Assembly: GCF_038070105.1 (NCBI RefSeq)
Contig: NZ_JBBPBZ010000006.1
Span: forward strand, 1-64,000
DNA: 64,000 nucleotides
Direction of reading: 5' to 3'
Source: Methylocystis sp. IM3
GTDB lineage: Bacteria > Pseudomonadota > Alphaproteobacteria > Rhizobiales > Beijerinckiaceae
This document shows positions 8,908-15,712 of the stretch, piece by piece. Position numbers and translations under genes: made by a program. Positions within the stretch are counted from its first letter, which is position 1. Each line of letters begins with the position of its first letter. The notes beneath the pieces were generated by a model. The model was not told the origin of the DNA. It did no database searches and saw nothing but the letters and a program-made list of their open reading frames with translations.

Positions 8908-9325
8908 GTCGTTCTCCGCGCCGAATGCCGCTCAACGGGCGAGGAGGCGGGATGTTCCGCGGCGCTTTGGGGGCGCCCGCCGCTTGGTTGCAACCCTTGC
9001 GGCGCTTGGACGTTGTCTTGCGTGGAGCGTTTGGACGCGAGCGAAGAGGGGGAATTGCAATGCTCGATTTTCTCAGGGATTTTCTCGCCGCCCTTCTGGG
9101 CTGGTTCTGACCGCGCCCGGCCGGGGCGGCGCGCGCGGGCGTCCCCTGTCGCGCGGCGCGCCGCCCCGAAACGACGCCGGAGCGCAAGCGGGGCCGGGCG
9201 CCCAAACAATACGCGTTCGACAAGCGATCCGGTTCGAGTTGCCGTTACATTCGAAGATCGCTAGGTTTCGCAAGGGTCGCCGGCGCGTCCAACCGGATCG
9301 GGGCGCCGTCGAGCGGAGCGTTTCA
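8908..9325. other. 418-bp intergenic region before the radical SAM gene
   Basis: This stretch between the DUF2845 start and the radical SAM start holds no convincing long gene. It is very GC-rich around 9110-9200. The only item worth naming is the very short frame at 9060-9110. It probably holds divergent promoters, but no clear -35/-10 pair could be picked. Confidence 0.5.
9060..9110 (+). CDS. Possible 16-residue hydrophobic peptide
   Basis: ATG to TGA gives a 16-residue peptide, MLDFLRDFLAALLGWF, that would form an amphipathic helix. A good AGAGGGGG ribosome binding site lies just upstream. It sits 215 bp before the radical SAM gene on the same strand. It could be a leader peptide, a small membrane-active peptide or chance. 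Confidence 0.25.
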   Translation: MLDFLRDFLAALLGWF

Positions 9326-10333
9326 TTGCCTGAATACAAAGTCGTCGGATTGCTCTACACGCGCGCCTGTCCGCTCGCGTGCGCCCATTGCATCACGGAG
9401 TCGTCGCCGCAGGCGAAGGAGCGGATGCGTCTGCGCGAGGCGCGCGACTATTTGCCGGCCATCGCCGGTTTCGGCGCGCAACTGTGTTTCACCGGCGGCG
9501 AGCCCTTCCTGCATTACAAGGACATCGCCGAATTGATCCGCGAGGCGAAACGCCTCGGCCTGCACGTGTCGCTCGTCACCGGAGCCGGCTGGGCGCGCAC
9601 GGAAGCGACGATGCGCGCGAGGCTCCAAACGCTGGTCGACGCCGGACTCGACGGGCTGTGCATTTCATGGGACCGCTATCACGAAGCCTTTGCGAAGGCC
9701 GACGGCGCGGCGACGCTTGCGAAGATCGCCGTCGATCTCGGCGTCAAGGTCAATGTGCGCGCCGTCGTCGCCGCAAAGGGCGACATGGACGCCTATCACA
9801 GGACCTTCGACGGCCTGCCGGTCTCGCCGGACGGACATGAGGTCATCCGGCTGGGACGCGCGACGTCCCTTCCCGAGGACCATTTCAGTTTCGAGGAGGA
9901 GCCGCCGCGCGGGGTCTGCAACACGGTGTTTTCGCCGGTGGTGGAGCCGGACGGAAACGTCTATGTCTGCTGCGGGCCGGCGCGGTTCTGCCGCAGGCCG
10001 TCGCCTCTGCTGCTAGGAAACGCCAGGCAAGAGCCGCTCGAACGGATATTGTCGCGCGCGCTCGAGGATCCAATCCTGGAGATCATCTATAATCTCGGCC
10101 CCTACGGACTCTACCACCTGCTGAAAAGCCATGGGGCCGACATGAGCGCATTCACGCGCCGGGCGGAATATACGGGCATCTGCGAATTGTGCCTCGACAT
10201 CACCGACTCCCCCGAACTGGTCAGCGCCCTTCGCGAGATCCTCAGCGGACGGGACGCCTCGCGGCTTCTCGCGGTGTCGAGATTGTGGAGAACCGCCGCA
10301 TTCGGCGCGGCGCAGCAGCTTGCGCCGGGATGA
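9326..10333 (+). CDS. Radical SAM enzyme with SPASM-like C-terminus
   Basis: 335 aa with a TTG start, chosen because GGAG sits 7 bases upstream and the coding signal begins there. The SAM-cluster motif is C15-PLA-C19-AH-C22 (CxxxCxxC), followed by the GGEPFLHYKD block that binds SAM. The C-terminal third has further cysteines (GVCNTVF, NVYVCCGPARFC, GICELCLD) as in SPASM/twitch domains that bind auxiliary iron-sulfur clusters. SPASM enzymes commonly modify ribosomal peptides by thioether, C-C or epimerisation chemistry. The gene converges on the lasso-type precursor, with 20 bp between stops, so a role in maturing that peptide is the simplest inference, but it could serve another substrate. 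Confidence 0.8.
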   Translation: MPEYKVVGLLYTRACPLACAHCITESSPQAKERMRLREARDYLPAIAGFGAQLCFTGGEPFLHYKDIAELIREAKRLGLHVSLVTGAGWARTEATMRARLQTLVDAGLDGLCISWDRYHEAFAKADGAATLAKIAVDLGVKVNVRAVVAAKGDMDAYHRTFDGLPVSPDGHEVIRLGRATSLPEDHFSFEEEPPRGVCNTVFSPVVEPDGNVYVCCGPARFCRRPSPLLLGNARQEPLERILSRALEDPILEIIYNLGPYGLYHLLKSHGADMSAFTRRAEYTGICELCLDITDSPELVSALREILSGRDASRLLAVSRLWRTAAFGAAQQLAPG

Positions 10334-10353
10334 GCCGATCCCGGACCGGCGCC

Positions 10354-10557
10354 TTAAAGGATCAGACCGCTCGTGCGCAACAATTGCAGGATCGAGAGAA
10401 GCAAGCCTCCATCCAGGGCTCCCGCTGTGCTCAAGCGGAGGGTTATCTCCTTGAGGTCGCCATATTCCCTGAGTTCGGGCGTAGTGTAGACCTGCTTTTG
10501 CACCCGCTTTGGCGCCGCGCCCGGACCGTCCGGACCGCTTGCGGAAAAACTGTCCAT
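10354..10557 (-). CDS. Lasso-type RiPP precursor peptide
   Basis: 67 aa. The leader contains the canonical lasso-leader pattern YxxPxLxxxGxxxxxT as YTTPELREYGDLKEIT (residues 24-39), which PqqD/B1 proteins recognise. The downstream segment is residues 41-67. If the conserved Thr39 is the -2 residue, cleavage falls after Leu40. The core is then 27 residues, beginning RLSTAGALD, with Asp at position 9, suitable for a 9-residue macrolactam ring. The rest of the core is strongly hydrophobic (GGLLLSILQLL). Arg at position 1 is unusual. GGAG lies 9 bases upstream of the ATG. The gene is divergent from the kinase-B2-C-B1 operon. Confidence 0.75.
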   Translation of the reverse strand: MDSFSASGPDGPGAAPKRVQKQVYTTPELREYGDLKEITLRLSTAGALDGGLLLSILQLLRTSGLIL

Positions 10558-10668
10558 GCCGGCTATCTCCGCATGATTTCCCGAGCAGATCGAACCGCGT
10601 GACTGTCTGCTTAAAATCACGCTGAATATGACATATGACTTGCTTGCTCTCAACTGCAAGGGGAAGAA
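10558..10668. promoter_or_regulatory. Divergent promoter region, precursor versus biosynthetic operon
   Basis: This 111-bp AT-richer gap separates the precursor start (minus) from the kinase start (plus) and must hold promoters for both. A TATGACATATGACTTG stretch near 10627 is a possible -10 area, but no confident -35/-10 pairs are called. The kinase ribosome binding site AGGGGA is at 10659-10664. Confidence 0.45.
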
Positions 10669-11625
10669 TTGGCCGCGGCGCTCCCGTTCCGTTACAGTGT
10701 TTACGGCGTGACGCTCGACTCCGACGTCAGCTTCGCCTTGCCCGCGGCGCGCGACGGAGCGACGGGGGACAGGATCAGGATCGCGCGCGGACGGGGCCGC
10801 GAATTCGACACCCGTCTGGCCGGTCTCGCCCTCGACGCCGACGCGCCCGTCCACCAGCTTCTTCTGGAAGACGGCGGCCTCTACATGCGTTGGTCGGGCG
10901 TCTTCGACCTCCTCGTCGCGCCCGACGGCGGCCGCATCTCGTGCCGCAGCTTCGGCGCGCATGCGCTGGACTATGTCGAAGCCTATCTGCTCAATTACGC
11001 CGTCAGCGCGGCGCTTCTCCTGCGCGGCGAGGAAACCTTGCACGCCACCGCCGTCGATATCGGCGGACGCGTCGTCGGCCTGCTGGGGGCGAGCGGCTCG
11101 GGCAAGTCCACGCTGGCCTCGTTCCTGAGAACCAAGGGCGCGCGCATCGTCACCGACGACGTTCTGCGCATCGGCGGCGCCGACGCGCCGCGCGCTTATC
11201 CGGGGCCGCATCGGCTGAAGCTCTTCGACGAATCCGCGACGCGTTTCCTCGCCGGCGCGTCGCCGTCCGGGCGATGGAGCCCGATGCGGGACAAGTTCGT
11301 TTACGATCTCGGCCTCGCGGAGCCCGCCCTTGATCCGCAGCCCCTTGTCGCCCTCTATCATCTGCGGGCGCCGCAGAGCGGCGGCGACGGCCGGATCGCG
11401 CTCACGCGCCTGCGCGGCCTGGAGCTGTTTCGCACGATCGGAGGATCGACGATGAACAATGCGCTGCGCACGCCCGGCCGGCTCGAACGTCATTTCCGCT
11501 TCGTCGAACGCCTGGCGAGACGCCTGCCCGTCCATGCGCTCGCCTATCCGCGCGATTTCGTTTCGCTCGAAGAGGTCGCCGCCGCGATCTTCCGCACGGC
11601 GGACGCAGCAGGGACGGGCGCATGA
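10669..11625 (+). CDS. HPr-kinase-like protein of a lasso locus
   Basis: 318 aa, TTG start supported by AGGGGA 4 bases upstream. The C-terminal half has the P-loop GASGSGKST (residues 140-148) and a VTDDVL Walker-B-like block at 161-166, as in HPr kinase/phosphorylase domains; the N-terminal half is the less conserved region of this family. Homologues in lasso peptide clusters (PadeK, ThcoK types) phosphorylate a C-terminal Ser of the precursor. Here the core has Ser15, Thr22 and Ser23 as possible acceptors but no C-terminal Ser. The stop overlaps the next start as ATGA, so expression is coupled to the B2 gene. Confidence 0.8.
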   Translation: MAAALPFRYSVYGVTLDSDVSFALPAARDGATGDRIRIARGRGREFDTRLAGLALDADAPVHQLLLEDGGLYMRWSGVFDLLVAPDGGRISCRSFGAHALDYVEAYLLNYAVSAALLLRGEETLHATAVDIGGRVVGLLGASGSGKSTLASFLRTKGARIVTDDVLRIGGADAPRAYPGPHRLKLFDESATRFLAGASPSGRWSPMRDKFVYDLGLAEPALDPQPLVALYHLRAPQSGGDGRIALTRLRGLELFRTIGGSTMNNALRTPGRLERHFRFVERLARRLPVHALAYPRDFVSLEEVAAAIFRTADAAGTGA

Positions 11626-12062
11626 GGCGCGCGGCTTTGGCCCGGCGCCGGAGCGCATCGGACTGGCGGCTCTTCACGGAGGCGGCGGCGACGATCGTGA
11701 TCTGCCGCCTTTCTCTGCGGCGGCGAGACTTCACCAAGACGGGCGCCTGGGCCGTCCGGCCGACGCGGCGCGTCGGAGCGGCGCCAGTCGAGCGGCTCGT
11801 TTGGGCGGTCGAAGCCGCGGCGCGCAGGCTGGGCGGCGTGACCTGCCTGTGCAAGGCGCTCGCGCTTCAGCGCATGATGACGCGCGCCGGCCATGTCTCG
11901 GAGCTGAGGATCGGCGTCGATAAATCGGGTGGCGCGCTCCTCGCCCATGCGTGGCTCGTCCACGACGGCGCCGCTCTGGTCGGCGGCCCAGAGGCGGCCG
12001 GCTACACGGTGCTCGCCGCCTGGCGGTCCGACCGGAGCGAGGACGAATGGCGTTTCTCGTAA
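11622..12062 (+). CDS. Lasso peptide B2 protein (leader peptidase)
   Basis: 146 aa with a transglutaminase-like cysteine protease fold. The catalytic Cys is probably Cys75 in TCLCKALALQ, with His109 in LLAHAWL, matching the CLxxALA and AHAW signatures of lasso B2 proteins. In split systems B2 cuts the leader while PqqD/B1 delivers the precursor. It overlaps the upstream kinase by 4 bp and the cyclase by 16 bp, so the three form one translational unit. An unusual point is the second cysteine, Cys77, two residues after the presumed nucleophile. Confidence 0.85.
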   Translation: MRRAALARRRSASDWRLFTEAAATIVICRLSLRRRDFTKTGAWAVRPTRRVGAAPVERLVWAVEAAARRLGGVTCLCKALALQRMMTRAGHVSELRIGVDKSGGALLAHAWLVHDGAALVGGPEAAGYTVLAAWRSDRSEDEWRFS

Positions 12063-13852
12063 TCTTCAACGAAGACGGCGCGCCGGTCGATGACGACCTG
12101 CGCGGCCTCTGGCCGGCGTGCGCCGGGCGCGTCGAGCGCGTCGAGCGCGCATCGGCCGGCGCGCCGCAGCTCGCCATGTTCCTGTCGAACCCGGCGGAGC
12201 TTGGCGACGCCGGCCGCGCCCGCCATGAACAGGCGGGCAAGGACGACGCCCACGACGCCTCCCTGCACGGGCTCGAGCTCATTGGCCGGATCAGGCTCGA
12301 CCGGCGCGACGACATTCGCGCGGCGCTGGGGGCGCCGGCGTCGGCGTCCGACGCCGCGCTGTGCCTGCGCGCCTATGGCCGATGGGGCGACGGCTGCGTC
12401 GATCATTTGCGCGGGGATTTCTGCTTCGTCCTGTGGGACGCGCCGCGCCGACGCCTGTTCTGCGCGCGCGATCAGCTCGGCGTGCGGCCGCTGTTTCACG
12501 CGCAGGCGAAAGGGAGATGGGTCATCGGCGATTCGCTCGACGTCGTCGCGCGCGCGTCGCGCCTCACGAACGAACTCGACGACGCGTGGATCGCGGATTT
12601 CCTGCTCGAACCTTTCTGTCAGGATTTCGAGCGGACGGTGTACAGCCATGTGAAGCGCCTGCCGCCGGCGCATCTGCTCATCGCGTCGCGCGACGGCGGC
12701 GCCATACGGCGATACTGGTCGCTCGAAATCGAAACGCCGCTTTTTCTGCAAAGGCCGCAGGATTATCTCGATCGCTTCCACGAGACGCTGGCGCGCGCCG
12801 TCAGGGATCGCCTTCCGCCGGGAACGGTCGGCGTGACGATGAGCGGCGGCCTCGATTCGACGACGCTCGCGGCGAAGGCCGTCGAGGTCGCGGGCGACGC
12901 GGCGCGCGTCGTCGCCTTCACGAGCCATTTCGAACGGCTCATTCAGGACGATGAAGCGCGTTTCAGCGCGCTCGTCGCGGCGCGGCTGGGACTCTCGCAA
13001 AAATTCGCCGCCATGGACCGCATCTGCGAGCTGCACGCCGAGGCGCCGCATCTCCCCACGGCGGAGCCCGGCGGCCCCACGGCGAAGGCGCCCGCGCGGC
13101 AGGCGATCGAGACCGACATGGCGCGGCAGACGACGGTCTGGCTCTTCGGCGAAGGGCCGGACAATGCGCTGACATTCGAATGGCTGTCTTATCTGCGCTG
13201 GCTCGCCGGCCAGGGCGACTGGCGCCGATTCGCCGGCGCCGTGGGGCGTTACATTCGAGACAAGCCGCCGCGCGACTGGATGCGCGTCCTCGAGGCGCCG
13301 GGACGTCTCGCGCGGCGGATCGACGGCGCGCCGCCAAACGATCCGCCGCCGTGGATCGACGCGGATTTCGCGCGGCGCGCCGGTCTTGCCGAACGCCGGA
13401 CGCAAAGGCTCGCGACAGCGTCTCACCCCTGGCGGCCGGCCGCCATGCGGTCCTTCGCCAGCCCGGTCTGGCAAAGGCTTTTCGAACACATCGACCCCGT
13501 GATTGCGGGCTCGGCGCTCGATTATCGCCACCCCTATCTCGACCTCGACGTTTTGACCTTCATGCTGGCGACGCCGCCGATCCCCTGGGCAAGGCGCAAG
13601 CGCCTGATCCGGGACGCCATGCGCGGCAGGCTTCCCGACGAAATCCTTTCGCGCGACAAAACGCCCCTCGCCGTCGATCCTCTCGCGGTCGCCGCGCGCG
13701 CCGCGACGCCAAGGCCCCTTTCTGCAAACGCGGCGCTGTCGCGCTACGTGGACGCGGCGCGATTGCAGATCGGCGGCGCGGCGCCGACGGCGGTCGAGTC
13801 CCTCGAGAAAGTCAGACTGCTCGACGCCTGGCTCCGCGACCGGCCGCGATGA
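12047..13852 (+). CDS. Lasso macrolactam synthetase (asparagine-synthetase-like)
   Basis: 601 aa. The N-terminal glutaminase-like domain begins MAFLVIF rather than Met-Cys, so the amidotransferase nucleophile is missing, as is usual in lasso C proteins. Blocks such as DHLRGDFCFVLWD and CARDQLGVRPLFH confirm the fold. The synthetase domain has the ATP pyrophosphatase loop SGGLDST at residues 266-272. Lasso C enzymes adenylate an Asp or Glu side chain and close the ring with the N-terminal amine. The ATG at 12047 overlaps the B2 gene; an upstream in-frame start at 11951 would only add shadow sequence. Confidence 0.85.
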   Translation: MAFLVIFNEDGAPVDDDLRGLWPACAGRVERVERASAGAPQLAMFLSNPAELGDAGRARHEQAGKDDAHDASLHGLELIGRIRLDRRDDIRAALGAPASASDAALCLRAYGRWGDGCVDHLRGDFCFVLWDAPRRRLFCARDQLGVRPLFHAQAKGRWVIGDSLDVVARASRLTNELDDAWIADFLLEPFCQDFERTVYSHVKRLPPAHLLIASRDGGAIRRYWSLEIETPLFLQRPQDYLDRFHETLARAVRDRLPPGTVGVTMSGGLDSTTLAAKAVEVAGDAARVVAFTSHFERLIQDDEARFSALVAARLGLSQKFAAMDRICELHAEAPHLPTAEPGGPTAKAPARQAIETDMARQTTVWLFGEGPDNALTFEWLSYLRWLAGQGDWRRFAGAVGRYIRDKPPRDWMRVLEAPGRLARRIDGAPPNDPPPWIDADFARRAGLAERRTQRLATASHPWRPAAMRSFASPVWQRLFEHIDPVIAGSALDYRHPYLDLDVLTFMLATPPIPWARRKRLIRDAMRGRLPDEILSRDKTPLAVDPLAVAARAATPRPLSANAALSRYVDAARLQIGGAAPTAVESLEKVRLLDAWLRDRPR

Positions 13853-13933
13853 GAAAGAACGAGACGCAACGCGCCGCTTCGGTTAGGAGACGAAAGCGCA
13901 AGGCCGTAACCTGCGCCACAGGAGGTGAACTCA

Positions 13934-14209
13934 ATGGATCCAGCCGCCCGCATTCGGCAGGCGAACAATCAGGTCTCCTGCGATCTGGATGAGGAAACCG
14001 TGATCCTCCACCTCGAGAATTCGCTCTATTACGGAACCGATCGCGTCGGCGCCTGCATCTGGGAGGCGTTGCGCCGGCCCGCCCGCATCGACGAGATATG
14101 CGCGGCGGTCATGGAGCGCTTCGAGGTCGACGAAGACCGCTGCCGCGCCGATGTGGCGAAATTTCTGGACCGGTTGCGCGCGGCGGGCCTGCTCGACGTG
14201 ATCGCGTGA
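13934..14209 (+). CDS. PqqD-family lasso B1 protein (precursor recognition)
   Basis: 91 aa of the PqqD/RRE fold: VSCDLDEETVILHLENSLYY, then ACIWEALRRPARIDEICAAV and VAKFLDRLRAAGLLDV. In lasso systems this domain binds the YxxPxL leader motif and presents the precursor to B2. AGGAGG sits 8 bases before the ATG at 13934; an in-frame GTG at 13925 overlaps the Shine-Dalgarno and is less likely. The last 101 bp overlap the tail of the nucleotidyltransferase gene on the other strand. Confidence 0.88.
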   Translation: MDPAARIRQANNQVSCDLDEETVILHLENSLYYGTDRVGACIWEALRRPARIDEICAAVMERFEVDEDRCRADVAKFLDRLRAAGLLDVIA

Positions 14210-15362
14210 GAAGCGTCAGGCCGTATTTGCGCGCCAGCCGCAGATAACGCAGCAGCGCATACAGAAAAAAGAGGCGATCCGGCAGAAGGACGGCGTCGAG
14301 CTCCAGCGGAGTCGGACGCAGGACGGCCGCCGCGAGATAGCGCAGCCTGTCGCCGCGCGGCATGACGGCAAGATAGGTCCACGGTTCGAAAAGCGTCGCC
14401 GGCAGGTCGCGACGCGCGCGAATCCGGCGCGCGATCGCGCAAACGCGTCGATCCGATTCCGCCCACGCCGCCACGGCCGGCGGAAGAGGCGCGGCGAGAG
14501 AGGCGCGCGCGAGGACAAGTCCGAGCTGGAGCATCCGGGGCGCGCCGATCGGCAATCGGCCCGACATCAGCCGGTCCCAGTCGAGATCGGGACGCCGGCG
14601 AATGAAATCGGCGACGTCGCTCATGTGACGAAACGCCGCCCATCCATGCTTGGACCCATGGAAACAGAGATAGCACAGGGTCTCCTCGGGGCCGAAGGTG
14701 AGGATGGAACGGCCGCCGAGTTCGATCGCGCATGTCGCGAGCGGCGCGCGCGCGGCGAAGGAATAATCATTCTCGGTCAGCGCCCAGTGCAGATCGACGC
14801 AGACGCCGGAGACCGGATTCACGAAGCAGAGTTCGTTCGATAGTCTCCGCAGCAGGCGCTCATGGCGCGAAGACGCAAGCGCATGGACCGGCTCATAGCC
14901 ACAGGCCTTCAGCGCGCGCGTCGCGCATCCGAGGCGATCGGGCGGCGCGAAAAGGTCGAGGTCCGAAAATTCCCGCATGAGAACATTGGCGTAAATCTGT
15001 TGCGCCAGAACCGGACCCTTGAACCAAACCGGCCGGAGTCCTTTCGCGGCGAAGGCGCGATCCAGCCGGAGAAGTTCGCCCGTGAGCCAGAGATTGCGGA
15101 AAGCGACCGCCTTGTTGCGGGTTTCAAGCTCGCCGCGAAGCGGGGCCGGCATTTTTCCGCAGGCGAGCGCGTCGATGTGGGCGTGCGCGAGCGGCGCGAC
15201 GCCGTGCCGGATCGCGAGCGCGACAAAACGGCTCCAGTCGAGGTCGCGGCGCGCCGCAAGCTCCTGCGCGCAACGTCGCGCATGGGCGTCGAGACGCGTT
15301 CTGATGCAAAACAGAAGGAGGCGTTGTTCTGGCAGAATATCCAAACCGGCCCATGCGCTCAT
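14109..15362 (-). CDS. Nucleotidyltransferase-like protein of the lasso locus
   Basis: 417 aa of the nucleotidyltransferase family common beside PqqD and HPr-kinase genes. It shows WFKGP around Lys115 and the metal-binding pair Asp134/Asp136 in EFSDLDLFAP. Homologues occur with kinase genes in some lasso clusters, where nucleotidylation of the peptide has been proposed; the reaction is inferred here. It is transcribed toward the B1 gene and overlaps it tail to tail by 101 bp. The last 35 or so residues (after about 14213) are Arg/Pro-rich and may be a non-conserved read-through. The start has only a weak ribosome binding site. Confidence 0.75.
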   Translation of the reverse strand: MSAWAGLDILPEQRLLLFCIRTRLDAHARRCAQELAARRDLDWSRFVALAIRHGVAPLAHAHIDALACGKMPAPLRGELETRNKAVAFRNLWLTGELLRLDRAFAAKGLRPVWFKGPVLAQQIYANVLMREFSDLDLFAPPDRLGCATRALKACGYEPVHALASSRHERLLRRLSNELCFVNPVSGVCVDLHWALTENDYSFAARAPLATCAIELGGRSILTFGPEETLCYLCFHGSKHGWAAFRHMSDVADFIRRRPDLDWDRLMSGRLPIGAPRMLQLGLVLARASLAAPLPPAVAAWAESDRRVCAIARRIRARRDLPATLFEPWTYLAVMPRGDRLRYLAAAVLRPTPLELDAVLLPDRLFFLYALLRYLRLARKYGLTLLTRSRRAGPPRATGPEISPHRRGSGLRRPRSAP

Positions 15363-15712
15363 TAATATCGGCGGCGTCCAAGCTCGCTTACATGAGCTGT
15401 AGGATTACATGAGAGCTTGACGGGGACGAGATAAAAATTAAACGATAAACTGTAGTTTTGCTGTGCGTCTCCTCGGCGCGGGGCAGGATGGATGTAAAGC
15501 GTAAGCGTAACCTCTTGTCCTTGTCCTCACGGGAGCGTTCGACGCGCTTCCTTTACACGGCGACGACTTGACCTTCACCAAGCGAGTCTCATGGCGAAGC
15601 TGCGGCTTCTTGTTGCGATCGAACGATCGGACGAGCCCTTGAGCGGCGGACACGAATTTCTGTCGCCTGTCCCGTTACAGCAGCGGCCGCAAGGCTCGTC
15701 ACGAAAGGCAAG
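15363..15712. other. 350-bp intergenic region
   Basis: This lies between the divergent nucleotidyltransferase and polysaccharide kinase genes. The first third is AT-rich (ATAAAAATTAAACGATAAAC around 15431) and probably carries promoters. The octamer TACATGAG occurs twice, at about 15390 and 15407. No gene is convincing. Confidence 0.45.
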
